From Filosporella fistucella (lineage: Eukaryota > Ascomycota > Leotiomycetes > Helotiales): a stretch of 64,000 bases of DNA. The stretch spans positions 62,001-126,000 of the forward strand of contig JAQJZZ010000004.1 in NCBI GenBank assembly GCA_030077755.1, read 5' to 3'. The translations under genes were made by a program, and so were the position numbers. The notes beneath the pieces were generated by a model, which saw nothing but the letters and a program-made list of their open reading frames with translations, did not search any database and was not told the origin of the DNA. Position 1 is the stretch's first letter, and every line of letters begins with the position of its first letter. This document shows, piece after piece, positions 46,565 to 57,972 of the stretch.

Positions 46565-47660
46565 TTAGAAACCGATATAAAGCACATGCCTCAGCTTCAG
46601 AATCTCTTCCTGCTCTTTCACTGGCTCTGGAGAGAGCCACAACTCAAGCAATTCCCGTGTTTCCGGGTACCAGGGGAAAAATCCTCTATTCTTCCCAACA
46701 GCATCCTCAACCCTCTCCGTATTTTTGATCTTGATAATCTTATCCATCAATGTGAGCTCACCACTTTCGCCTTGCGGTTGGTGCTCGTCATTATCGTCTC
46801 CAGGTATTAGTGGAAGAGGTCCAAGAGTATGATGCATCTCTTCCAGAGCCTCCCAATCTGCTCCCATGACTGAAACGAATAACTTTGACCCAGATCGAAT
46901 TTCAAATATCGTGCAAGACATTGCCCAAACATCTGATTTCTTTCCATACTTTTCCTCGCGGATATATTCGGGGGCGAGATAACTGACTGGAGTGGCAAGT
47001 CCTCCAGGGGGGTTATCGACGAGAAAAGAACTGCCAAAGTCGACGAGCTTGATGTTTCCAGTACATTATGGAGGAAATCGCATTGCATCCAGTGGTTCAT
47101 ACAAGTATTTAGGTGCTTGGTTCTGCGGCGACTTTTCAGACCTTGTTTTTACTGCCTCCTTTTGACAAACACCAAATACCTCACCTATCTTAGAAGGTGG
47201 AATATGATCAAGTCCTCGGACGTCAAGAAGTACATTGGAGCTTGTGATATCTCCGTGCACCACTCCAACGTGGTCTGAATGTAAGAAGGCCACCGACTCT
47301 GCAAGTTAAATGTGCGGCTCTTCTTGCATCAGGAGGCGTCATTGCTACCTCCCTCCCCATCTCCCAGGTTCATTGTGACAGGAATCGAAATCTTGGACCA
47401 GCAAGAGACGATACTATGCACAGGTGACGACCATTTGGGCCGATGATCCAGAAATGCTTTAACCTAATCATACTTCTTTTGTAACCGCGCTCCGCAGTTG
47501 CCTTTGCGCACATTCGCTCGATAAACTGCTTGAGCTCGCCGTTTGGAACATCTTTGAAAGCCCATACAAGCTCAAAGGTGTGGCCGTTGTATGCTACATT
47601 TCCTGAGTGGGTGTTACTGCCTACAAGGTAAGGAACCTCAGCCGCAGTGGTGTTTGACAT
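46565..47660 (-). pseudogene. Dead SRPK-type protein kinase
   Basis: Kinase landmarks run in order on the minus strand. IIGPNGRHLCIV, an SRPK-family hinge-region signature, comes first. A catalytic loop (VVHGDITSSNVLL), KLVDFGSS (DFG), VSYLAPEYI (APE) and KKSDVWAMSCTIFE follow. The frame is broken three times: a TGA after the LAGPRFRFLSQ stretch near 47369, a shift near 47308 between the AAHLT and AESVAFLHS pieces, and a TAA at 47066-47068 after AMRFPP, just before GNIKLVDFG. The lysine-containing N-lobe is only vaguely recognisable. SRPK-like kinases are often multiplied in Leotiomycete genomes, and this looks like a recent casualty because the motifs are still well kept. Confidence 0.85.
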
Positions 47661-48477
47661 AGTGAAATAACGGTAGGAATTCTCAATTGTGAACCCACAT
47701 TCGTTTTCGTTGTGATTGAATTTGTTATGTTGTTGCGAGAACTAATTTATCTTTTATTGATAAGGAAAACCTTTTGAATGTACCTTGTACACACTCTAGG
47801 ATCTGGGGAGCTAGTCAAATTCATCGAGTATTAGGAGCATTGAAGACAATCTCAGCTTTATCACGTCAAATTCTAGTTTAAAGTTGAGCTCATCAATATG
47901 AGACTATAAGTTCATAGGAGTCAGAGTTCAAGGAGGATACCCCTATATAGGCAATGGCTCCGAGCTGAACTCTTCTATATAAATAGGCACATATTTTCAA
48001 ATACTTATAGTTTACTTATTTTCATAATCACTACATTTGCCACATAGCGCCCATAGCTATGAACTATCCTACGAAATTGCCCACATAGTCCCTAGTATTT
48101 TTAATATCTTCGTATCCATTGCTTTCGCAAGGGATCTCTTATGCTCGAGGTGTGAGAAAAGGGGCTCGCTTAAAACTTTACATTGCTTGAACACTTCTCT
48201 TGTACTTGAGACTAATACTCAATCTCAGGAATACAAAGCGACTCAGTGGATCATAATTTTCACAAGATTGCTCCCATCTTTAATTATGTACTTGAATGTC
48301 AATTTCGTTGTGCCTATCGAAACAAAGATACGAAAACTTCCCTTTTGGGATGAGCCTCGTTATCGTGCTTTCTAATACGAATTCGCCCTAGCATTCTTTC
48401 CACTACGTAGCCTCTCTGAGAACAATCTTTCGAGTAGATCCTCTTTCTTCTATCATAAACAAAGTGTTCGCGACCGT
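47661..48477. other. AT-rich interval upstream of the 2EXR gene
   Basis: A plus frame from 48037 is open for 112 codons to a TAA at 48373-48375 and stays open in the same frame after it into the 2EXR first exon. It has no ATG near its beginning and no recognised motif. I treat it as upstream sequence. Confidence 0.35.
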
Positions 48478-49700
48478 ATGCGCACCGTCATGGACAATCC
48501 AGTACCATCTGCGACTAAGGATGACGAGAACTCTCCAGTAAGACATCGAACCCTACAGATCGCGAGCTAGCTAATGTTCATTCCTAGATCCCAATGGACC
48601 TTTCTATTACCCGATCTGCGGCCATGGATCACAATTGGGCACCTACAGTAAGATTTCAAACCCTACGGCGAACTTGACTAATGCACATTCCTAGGTCTCA
48701 ATGGGGCTTTCTCTTCCTTTAGCTGGTGCAGTACTTTATGGCTTTGAATCCTCCACTCGGTCTCTCCAAATCCTTCTGCTTTTGATCGATGTAATCGGCC
48801 GGTTGTCACAACTTATTCTTCCGATGGCCAATTCTCCTACAAAATTACGGTTTGGAATCTTCACTCAGATCTACACCTTTCTCAAAGCAATGAAGTCGAT
48901 TACCACCAACAACAGGATTTTGCCTTCAGAAGTCGGCGAATTCATCCTATTCCCCTTGCTGCCAGCCGAAATCCGTAGAAAAATTTGTTAGTATTATATC
49001 ATCCTGTCCATTCTATGTCTGAAGAGGGATCTAACATACTCGATATCTAGGGCAGTTTGCGCTACCAGACGAAAGAATGGTGATGATCAAAAGATACGCC
49101 TCGCCATTTTCCCATCAAGTCTCCTTACAGACCAACATCCCGCAACTCAATCTACTGTCTGTCAATGCAGAATCTCGTATGGTAACCCGCGAGAAATATT
49201 GGCTACCACTTGGCAATACAACGATCAGTGGAGAGCAACAATGGATTAACCCGGAGGATGATATCCTTGTTCTACCTCATTCGTCACAAAACCATAGTAC
49301 GGACCCACAACTTTCATTGCTCTATGGATTCGATTGGTCAACAGAAGCTAAAAGACACCTCAAACATGTTGCTATTGATATAACACTACTGCAAACATCA
49401 AACCACGGAACTTGGGGAGGAGCAGCGCACTTGGGACCTCTTCGAAATCTCCTCACTCACACGGGTGTTAAAGAGATCACATTCATTCTTCAAGTTCATG
49501 ATGATCATATAGATGATCTGATGAATTGGCGTGTTTTCCGGAGAAACATGGTTGTGGTCGATAACTGGAAGCTCAATGATATGACTCTAGCCTTGTTGAG
49601 ATCATTCCAATCATACAAGGAGTTGGAGATTCTGGTACGTCAATTCTGTCAAGCAAGGATGAGATCAGAACCTGAGATGCATGGAATTCAACTCCTATGA
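48478..49700 (+). CDS. 2EXR-domain protein
   Basis: Exons 48478-48537, 48588-48647, 48695-48986 and 49051-49700, all GT-AG and in phase, give 353 residues. The 2EXR motif spans the last intron: FILFPLLPAEIRRKI joined to WQFALPDERMV. It is followed by LLSVNAESRMVTREKYW and a conserved PEDDILVLP. A hydrophobic stretch (LQILLLLIDVIGRLSQLIL) precedes it. 2EXR proteins are abundant, fast-evolving fungal proteins of unknown function, sometimes compared with F-box proteins. Exons 3 and 4 are secure. Exons 1 and 2 are supported mainly by being a tandem duplicate of one intron/exon unit. A second ATG at 48490 is an equally possible start. Confidence 0.8.
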
Positions 49701-50061
49701 AGGAGATCATCGTCATGAAATCTTTAGCATCTGGAGTGTAATTCAAGCTGAGAGGAGCTATGAACGGGCCATTCTGATTTGGTGGAGCAAGGTGGAGTGA
49801 AGCATGTCTGGTAGAGGCTTCGTGAATCATATCACGCATATTTTGATCAGAGTGGTCTGTGAATGTATCCTTTTTGAATCGTGAAACGTTGAAACGCATT
49901 GATTCTGTGCTATACATTCGCCATCCTTCTCTTGCCAGAATGCTAAGCCATCTACTTTTGCAAGAAAAATAGACATTTCAAAACGTCACAAACTGAGCGA
50001 TCGTGTGATCAGATCGATACTATCAGCTCAAACCCATATCTTCCTGTAAATATCAATCGGG
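49701..50061. other. 3' flank of the 2EXR gene
   Basis: No gene seen. The minus frame 49573-49917 overlaps the 2EXR exon and has no features. Confidence 0.4.
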
Positions 50062-50069
50062 CTATGTAA

Positions 50070-50457
50070 CCTCTGAAAAGCAAGTCGTATTCGTCCAATG
50101 GGGACAGGAGTTTAAGACAGATAGAATGAGGTCTTCAATGAAGGAGTTCTGCGAGAGCATCTGTTCAGAAGCAGCAATCAAGGTGGGTGAGGTTTCAGTG
50201 ATCACACAGTGAGTCTCTTCTGTAAATTTCCTATCTATCAAGCTAATTCTCGAAGAAGTGATGATATCCACACAAAAGACTTGGCCTGGAGAAACGATAC
50301 GGAGAACCAATCTACGAATTATTTGATCCGCATCTTACAGCCGAGTTTCCCAATCTTGAACGAAAGGCGCATATGTATTAGGACCTACGGTAGAGATGAC
50401 ATACTTCAAAGACATCAAAATCTAGAGGGAGAAGCTGCCCGGTATCGTCTTATGTGA
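50070..50457 (+). pseudogene. Decayed paralogue of the gene at 50843-51324
   Basis: The order of matches is the same as in the downstream gene. VVFVQW corresponds to ILVEW, and FCESICSEAAIKVGEVSVI to FCDRICAEAAASIGQTEVRV. A GTGAGT donor at 50208 lies at the same place as the GTAAGT donor of the copy. LFDPHLTAEFPNLERKAHMY, in another frame, corresponds to FYDPHICVVFPKIERRAHVYV. A stop (TAG) follows HMY and the frame changes after it. There is no usable start. It is a diverged duplicate now broken. Confidence 0.65.
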
Positions 50458-50842
50458 AAAGGACTCGAGGCGTTTTGGAAGAGGCTCTTATCGAGGGCTT
50501 GGAGGTAAATCTAAACTTCACTGAGGAATAAGGTTGTAGAGCTGCCGTCAGATCAATTGTGTTGTTAGTTTTCAGGCTTGTAACAAAGTGACAGGGAATG
50601 ACTCAAATTGGGCTGCCGCAGATTATCTTGGTCTTTGTGAGACTAGTCACTATCTGAATGTGTGTTTGTGAATAATTATCAGACCTTTGAATTTAATGAC
50701 GCTTTCTGATTGATCTCTTAGGCTAGTCTTCGTTTCTTTCGTTTTCACGACAATGCCTTCAAACAGAATTTAAGTTTCCTCCAAAATCAAGTGATCTCCA
50801 CCCTAGCTTTCCGATTCGATTTCTCAGATCAGATCTGAACAT

Positions 50843-51324
50843 ATGGCCACCTCAAACATCACTAGCATGACCTCCAACAAGCCGCCAGAGAAGCAGCGTA
50901 GGCGCTTGATAGCCATCAAGGATACAAAAATCTTGGTAGAATGGAGACGAGACGAACATCTTCCACCGAATCCAAAATTCAAACTGTTCTGTGATAGGAT
51001 ATGCGCTGAAGCTGCCGCGTCGATTGGACAAACAGAAGTCAGAGTTGCGTAAGTTCATCGTCCAGCTATAACCAAATAATTGTCTGATGAGTCAGTATTA
51101 AAGGAGTTCATACACGATGCAAACCAGTCACACGATCGATTGCCGAATTCTGGAGGCTAGAACAACCACTTGCTTTCTATGACCCTCACATCTGTGTTGT
51201 GTTTCCAAAGATCGAGAGGAGGGCTCATGTGTATGTTGGGCCACAGCCTGCTATAAGAGCTTGCAATTACGAACTTGTCAAACTCTGGAGAAGGGATGGA
51301 AAGCCTTCGGTGGTGCTATGTTGA
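50843..51324 (+). CDS. Small protein of unknown function, duplicated family
   Basis: Exons 50843-51048 and 51096-51324, joined in phase 2 across a 47-nt GTAAGT...CAG intron, give 144 residues. It starts with a polar, basic segment (NKPPEKQRRRLIAIKD), then ILVEWRRDEHLPPNPKFKLF, CDRICAEAAASIG, a splice, KPVTRSIAEFWRL, FYDPHICVVFPKIERRAHVY and a short C-terminal end. No signal peptide or transmembrane segment. The existence of a diverged copy 0.8 kb upstream with the same exon layout supports it being a gene. Function unknown; the family is unknown to me. Confidence 0.65.
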
Positions 51325-51635
51325 TGAGATAAGAACCTCGACCGTCAGTTTGGGTGCTTTTGTGGATCAAATGGAACAGGAATAAGATGAAATTTTGAGC
51401 CAATAGTGCCGCAGAGGAGATACTAGAGCTTGGGTTAATAAAAGTTGATGGTGTCGGAGGCTGAGGATTTCTTCGAGACATACTGGATGTTAGACAGCGA
51501 AAGTGGAATTCTACAGCGTCTTGGTATTTTTTTATCCCTTCGTCTCTCTTCACAAACCTTTTATGAGAACCCACCAAAATGTAACAGATTTGATGATGTT
51601 GAGCGTTAGAATCATCATGATATTGCAGTTAGGCT
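51325..51635. other. Gap downstream of the small duplicated gene
   Basis: Nothing recognised; short frames only. Confidence 0.4.
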
Positions 51636-52049
51636 TCAGCAGAATGGCGGGCTGTTAACTAAGCGAATGCGGGTATTCTCTCCCCTTAATTTAGCGATGC
51701 TCCGAAGACACTCCACAATCTCCTGCAAGAGCGACTTTACTTCGTAAACAAACAAGCAATGCATCATCTCCTGATTCTCAAAACTTATCAGATCCACCAT
51801 TTTCATAACATAGTAGCAATCGGATGATTCCTTCCAACTGCCTCTATCCGAATACCCCGCACATTTGGCATCACACCACGGCAGTTTCGGGATACAGGAT
51901 ATCATATCATAATCATGAACAACTTGGACAGTACTACGGTATACGCAAGCGGCTAATAAAATAGTTTGCAGGCTCGTATTATGCTTTTCGAGTGAAGCCT
52001 TCTGATTTGTCGATGATTTACTCCACTTCCATTCTCCATATTTCATCAT
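51636..52049 (-). CDS. Possible hypothetical protein, 137 residues
   Basis: One minus-strand frame from ATG 52049 to a stop at 51636. It is mildly protein-like, with a hydrophobic segment (TILLAACVYRSTVQVV), five cysteines in the middle third, and a helical C-terminal part (EVKSLLQEIVECLRSIAKL). There is no motif, homologue or intron to support it. It sits divergently from the HSP20 gene, about 250 bp away. An accidental open frame is a real alternative. Confidence 0.3.
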   Translation of the reverse strand: MMKYGEWKWSKSSTNQKASLEKHNTSLQTILLAACVYRSTVQVVHDYDMISCIPKLPWCDAKCAGYSDRGSWKESSDCYYVMKMVDLISFENQEMMHCLFVYEVKSLLQEIVECLRSIAKLRGENTRIRLVNSPPFC

Positions 52050-52299
52050 TTCATTATCATGAGTATTTGGCTGCTTGGAGGAGGGATATAAGTTCTAGTT
52101 GGAAAGAAAATATTTGGATAGAAGAATAAATTCATGACTGTCTTATGATCTTTCTTTCTCTTCACACTATTCGGTACAGCCTTTCTGGGTATAAATCCAT
52201 CCTCACAACCCATTTCTGTCTTCCTTAAACCTCGATGTTTCATCTCAGCAAATCCAAATAAGTTGAATCTAAATACCTTCACTACACTGACAGCTCAAG

Positions 52300-52856
52300 A
52301 TGTCACTCATCACACGTCCCCTCTTCGACGCTGATCTTTCCTTCACTCCCTTCTTCCGGTTCCTCGACGACTTTAACAACTATAGTCGTGACATGACTGT
52401 CCCATCCTTCACACCGAGATTTGATATCCAGGAAAAGAAACATGCTTATACTCTCCAAGGAGAATTGCCAGGTATTGATAAGAAAGATGTACATATTGAT
52501 TTTGATGATGCTTAGGTCTGTTTAAACTCAATTCTTCCACTCCCCTGCCAGCTCCTCCCTTCATTTCTATGACACTCTATCCACTGCCAAACCCACCCCG
52601 CTAACAGATCCAAAAGACCCTTACTATCCACGGCCGTACTACATCCTCTTACGAGTCTCCAAAAGAAGGCGAACAGACCGAAAACGGCAAGATTTGGCGA
52701 TCAGAGCGCAAAGTTGGAGAATTCAGTCGCAGTTTCTGTTTCCCGGATAAAGTTGATCAGGATGGGGTGAAGGCTACGATGAAGGATGGAATTTTGAGTT
52801 TGGAAGTGCCGAAGATGGCTAAGGGAAAGGAGAAGAAGAGGATTGCTGTTGATTAG
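52300..52856 (+). pseudogene. Small heat-shock protein (HSP20/Hsp30) with a TAG at the exon 1 end
   Basis: Exon 1 is 52300-52515, and exon 2 is 52617-52856 or, from a nearby in-phase acceptor, 52608-52856. Together they would give 151-154 residues: a short N-terminus (LSFTPFFRFLDDFNNYSRDM), then an alpha-crystallin domain (PRFDIQEKKHAYTLQGELPG, DKKDVHIDFDDA, TLTIHGRTTSSYESP, VGEFSRSFCFPDKVDQDGV, LSLEVPKM) and a basic tail. The last codon of exon 1 is TAG (52513-52515), directly before a GTCTGT donor. In this family a Gln at this place (PQTL-type) followed by TL.I.GR is usual, so the ancestral codon was probably CAG. As written, translation stops after 71 residues, before most of the crystallin domain. 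Apart from that, both exons look intact and conserved. It could be a recent nonsense allele, a readthrough case or a base error. Confidence 0.7.
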
Positions 52857-55800
52857 AATATTGATTGTGGGAAGTGAGGAACAGGGAGAAACTGGCGAGA
52901 ACTGCTCAATTTGTTAAAGTATTTGGAAAATTGAATTCAATTACCCTTGATAAGCTCAAGACTAGCATTTGTGATGAATTTGGATTGTCATGTCCTTGAA
53001 ACTTTGCATAAACGAGGAGTTTGTGCAGCTCAGCTCAACGAGATAGGATATGATGTTTGACTGCTTCCAGCCATTTCAGGCACCAAAATGACAGAGCAAC
53101 AGCAATTACAAAATTTCTACCAGAGCTGAGGATGAGTGTGACAATGCTATACTAGATTTCGAGACGTACTCTTACTCAAACTCTTTCCCTAGCACTTTCA
53201 TTCATCTAGTGATTGGCATGAAATGGGAAATTCAGCAGAAATTTCCATATTTACTCGAAAGAAGGAGAGGTAAGATAAGATTTCTCCAGTATTGCTCTCC
53301 TTCGGTTTCCTTTCGGAAGCTGTTGCTCTCAAAATATGCACTTCGAAAGCGAAAATTATATTCCATCCCATCAAATCATCAAGTGTGGTAGCTGCATAAA
53401 TCGATTATCAGTAACCGTGAGCTTAACACAGAACGTCACTTAATCGTTTTTACTCCGCAGGTGAACAAAACATTACAGGTATACTAAGCTAGCATTTCAA
53501 ATCTCCAGAGTATCAATTATATCCTCAATCTCCATAGCAGCATACAAACTCTTTCCTGAATACTTAGCATATTTATCCAATCTCATCACGTGATATCACC
53601 GTTCCAGCATTCTCCGCTCCGCCTTTTTACTTCCTCTCCTCCTATTCCTGTCCCCTACTCTCCTCTCCTCTCCGCCTAATCATATAACTCTTAGTTCCTC
53701 CCTCATTCCTCCCTCATTCCGCCCTTCCGCCATTCTTCCCCCCAGTCTCCAACGTCGCTTACCCAACTCTCAAGAATCTTGGTAGTAGCAGCCTCAAACA
53801 GCGATCAAACAGCCACCAAACACCATGTTATTCACTTTACTTCCTACGATTTTCTAGTCTAGTCTAATTGAAATACAAGGCATTTATTTTTAGACGTTTT
53901 GGGAGGCGCTGTGGAGTCTGGGTTTTGCTTGCAGATGGACGTGGAAGTTTAACTGTAGAGAGAAGGGAGGGAGATGCTTGGATTTGCATTGGAGTATGTT
54001 TAAAGCATAGCATGTCCGAAATGAATGCGAAATTGAATGCCATCTTCCCATGAACTCGGTATCTGGAGTTGTAAAGCATGAAGTTGAAATATGCAGATCT
54101 TTCCTGCTGGGTGGAGATGGGACGAAGTGAGGTTCAGTGTATTAGAAAGCTAGAGGAAATAATGGTGGCTCGGGGAGGAAGAGAAAGGAGGGGAGTTGAA
54201 GGATTCGGATAGTTTTTGGTGTTTATGAATGTTGGATAAGAGGGAAAGTTAGTGGATAGTTAATTGTCCAGATGAATGATTTATTTGGTGTGGGCATAGC
54301 GAAGAGGTAGGAAAATGTCGAGAGGGCCCATTAGAAGAGATGTGAAGGTTACTGAGGTGGAATTTGAAGAGGGAAAATGAACTGTCTTTCCATGTCATAT
54401 TTCTTTCTTTATCCTATCGGTCTCATTCAACATTGATCAAAACTATTTAATATAAAAGAACTTGCACTTTCCCTTCTAACAACTAATCTGCTCCATCTGA
54501 TCTTCTTCGCCGAAAATCTATTCTCATTTCACATCTATACTTTGTTCTAACCAAACTCTAGATACAAGTAATCTACCTCATACTTCTATGCATTAAATAA
54601 GAAAGTATATCAGACTCAAATAACTTCATCCCATCTCAATCTCATCCCATCGTCCCTTACCTCAATCGATCTCCTCACCCAACAATATGCGCTCCTTCTA
54701 AACATCAAAACCAGACATATTAGCCTTGACTTACGTATTCGTTGCAAAATATGTGATATGCATTGACTGAAATGCAAGAACGCAGCTTGGTGACAAGGAG
54801 ACGCCTCCGATACGTAGCTTCGTCCTATCTTCCTTGATGGAGGAAAGATTTAGTATAGCTACTTATGCTTTCTAGTCTTGATGATGGCAGGAGCGGAGAT
54901 TTTAAACTTTATTTGCATGTCTAGTATCAGATATCTGCCATTTTTAAATGAAAAATGTATCCCGAGACTCCTCTTCTTCCTACCCATGTCCCCTTTACCA
55001 CGTCCAATAATCCAACTCTATGCAAAGTAAGCCATACTACCTCTCACTTTCACTCATCCTCCAAAGGTTAACATCAATATTAAAACATCTATTCCTCTAT
55101 TTTCCCTATCTCTTCCTTACCCCACCCTTAATTCCCAACCCGATATCCCACTCATATTCAAACTTAGTTTCAGCCTCACCCTTCCTCCCTTCCCCTGGCC
55201 TTATCCCCTGCAAACCTCCCGTTCCGCTCTACCCACCCTCCCTGCAGAAAATCAAACCCCCCCTTTAACACCACCAAAAAAACCCCATTCCAACTATCCA
55301 ATACGTAACCCCCGCGACGATCAAAAGACGATCAAGGAAAGACAGGGTATAATCAGGCGATTTCTGAGTCTTGATTTTTTAGGCTGTGGGGAGGGGGTCT
55401 AGACTCTGGAGATTTTTGGAGGGTGTTTGGTTTTGGGGAGGTGGATTTGGATTCGGACGTTAGGGAGTCAGGAAGGGAAAAGGTTTAGGTGGGTTGGAGT
55501 TGGGGAAGTGGTGCATGGAGATGGAGAGGGATAGGGGACTTAAAAAGCATAGATATTAAGTCTGAGATGAAGAGGGAACGGAGAGGAAAGAAGTTAAGGT
55601 GTATTGAAATGATATGCTGCGTAAAGCGGAATAAGGACAAGATAAAAATACTCAGACTGTATTTCCTTCCATTTCGTCCTCGACCCTCCCTGTGGAAAAG
55701 AGAGCAAAAAAAGCAAACAGAGATGAAAAACTCGAGATATATTCTACCAAAATACAAATAACCTTTTCAACACCAAGTACAGAGCAATGAAGAGCATGAG

Positions 55801-56133
55801 AGCACAGAAAAAAAATGTCATCTTCTAAATATAAACTAAACTTAACCCCAATCCCGACCGACAGATTACGCTATCTACAACATCACCATGTATACCGCTT
55901 TACTCAATGCTCGCTCCATGTTCATTCGTATGCTTTCCAACCGCTCGATCCATTTATCTTCACTCCGTCCACTACAGCCCAAGAAGACGAAGACGAGCTC
56001 ACAGCAAAGCTGATAGATAAAGGGGGATGAATACGATCCGTCCATTGTCAGTGTATATCCTATGTACCGTCTCGTTCACCCCACCACACGTACTACACCG
56101 CCACAACCCGAAAAATGATGAAGTGAAAAGAAT
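52857..56133. other. 3.3-kb gene-poor region
   Basis: No supportable gene. The stretch 53580-53824 is strongly pyrimidine-rich, like a promoter and leader, and ends in CACCATG at 53822-53828. That frame stops after ten codons (MLFTLLPTIF) and I find no spliced continuation. Further pyrimidine-rich stretches occur at 54960-55270. The right end is the 3' flank of noxB. Confidence 0.4.
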
Positions 56134-57972
56134 CTAGAAATTTTCTTTGCCCCATTGGAAAGCGAAACCTGTGAAAATTAATAAATGGTCTGAAAATGGG
56201 GTAGAAAGAAAATAACATACCAGGCTCAGTATACATATTACATTTAATATGCAGTTGACTACCCAACACCTTCGGCCCACAGAAGAACACACCAGCCTCA
56301 GCTGGACTATGTATCTTGCGAATAGATTTGAAAATCATATCCCAGTTTGGACGACCAAAGTTCGTTGGTGCTCTAAGACCAGTGATAGCATCACGATCAG
56401 CATTCGCGTCGTTGATCATGATATTCGTAGCATCGTCGACCTTGATTTTAGCGGTGAGGTAAGTATGGATTTCGATATGATTGTCCATATCTTGAGCTTC
56501 GATGGCGAGAAGGAGAGATCGGAACCATTCGAAAGATCCGAAATCACGACAAATCCAGAAGAAATAAACCTTACGAAGACGAGTCTTCTTTTGTGGGTAG
56601 TTCATCCGATACCAGATAGACTTGAGAATCGAAGCGAAAGGAGTAACACCGATACCAGCTCCAACCAACATGGCAATCTCATATTTGAAAACATCCTCAG
56701 ATGCCGAACCGAATGGACCATCGATGTAAACTCGAGGTAGAACTCTTCGAATAGCTGGATCGACTCCTTCAGCACCTGCACTATTCTTATTGACACTAAC
56801 GACTTGAGATGCGTCCTTTCCTCCTTTTGGCTTATCGACCTCGCAACCCAAAACTCTTCCGACTGCTTTGGTGAAGTCACCTTGCATTCTGATGTGTATC
56901 GAAATGTAATCCTCTTCTGGTGCTGAGGTGAGAGTAAAGGGATGATATTGCCAGACTGAAACTTCTGGACAACAGAAGAAAATGTATTGTCCAGCTCTCG
57001 TCTTCGTATTCTCTTTTTTGATTTGAATTTCGCAAACCATCGATGGATGTTGTACAACCTTGGAAATGTAAGTCTTGTGCTTTCCTCGGATTTCTCTTGC
57101 GATTCTTTCCATCAGATAGATATATCCACCATACATCCAGTATTGCCAAAAAACTCCAATAGCAGTGGTTCCAATTCCAACACAATAAGGGGCGAAGTCG
57201 GGTTGAATCATACAAAAGGCTCCGTGAATCGACCAGAAGAAGAAGAATACCACAAACATGTGATGAGTATACCAGAAACGTTCGAAATTGGCGCGACGCA
57301 TCTTCTCGACCGAAGTAAAAACCATTGCCATCAATGCCACCAACATGATATATCCAGTCCATCCAGGTCCTGTAACGAAATTCGCAAGTAACCATCCACC
57401 GATTCCCAGGTTATTCTTTGCTGAAATTTGGGCGAAGTTGTTCCAATGCGCAATTGTATGCACCCAAGAAAAGAAGACAATCGACCAAGCGGTAGTCATA
57501 TGAAAGGTGATATTCTTGTCGAATTGTATAATACCATTGAGAGGGGTTTGTCGTGCCAGAGAAATGAGTGTCCTACAAACCGGGAAAAGAATCATCGCAA
57601 CATCGAAATGTAGAACCAGCGCCGCGGCTCTTGCTATCGGATAAGTCAAGCCAAAGGTACTCCTAGCAATTGATAAACTGTCCTTGATCTGATAATTCAT
57701 AAAACCGAAAGAAAAGACCATTGCATGAATGGCAGCGAAGATGAAGACGAAACTATGCCAGTCAGTAATTGTAAATCACACTTACGATGTACCCACAATC
57801 GTCGATAACCTTCATTAACCATCCATCTATCGAATCTCTCCCTCGCATTCAATTCTTTTGGTCTCTCGGCACTCATCTCTCCCGACATCAACATTCTTGT
57901 CAACGGTGGCCATCTTGCTCTCTCCGTCACCTTCACCGACCCCATACTACTCCTATCATATTTCTCGGACAT
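56134..57972 (-). CDS. noxB: NADPH oxidase B (superoxide-generating, gp91phox-like)
   Basis: Exons 57972-57797, 57752-56221 and 56168-56134, with phases 2 and 1, give 580 residues. The N-terminal extension (LTRMLMSGEMSAERPKELNA, ERFDRWMVNEGYRR) is the mark of the NoxB branch; NoxA lacks it. Six membrane helices carry the heme histidines (VLHFDVAMI, WSIVFFSWVHTIAHW, YTHHMFVVFFFFWSIHGAF). The FAD site is WQYHPFTLTSAP. NADPH-binding parts are VGAGIGVTPFASILK and VFFCGPKVLG, and the protein ends in the family-typical FQWGKENF, restored by the last 35-nt exon. NoxB moves electrons from NADPH across a membrane to O2, works with NoxR/Rac, and is needed for penetration-type differentiation in plant pathogens and for ascospore or sclerotial development in others. 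The first junction (donor GTGGGT, 44-nt intron) was chosen because it alone restores RRFFVFIFAAIH. Confidence 0.95.

Noticed and set aside
48037..48375. 112-codon frame in phase with the 2EXR first exon
   Set aside because: It has no ATG near its beginning, ends in TAA and shows no motif; treated as upstream sequence.
56249..57391. Plus-strand frames of 130-160 codons
   Set aside because: Antisense shadows of noxB exon 2.
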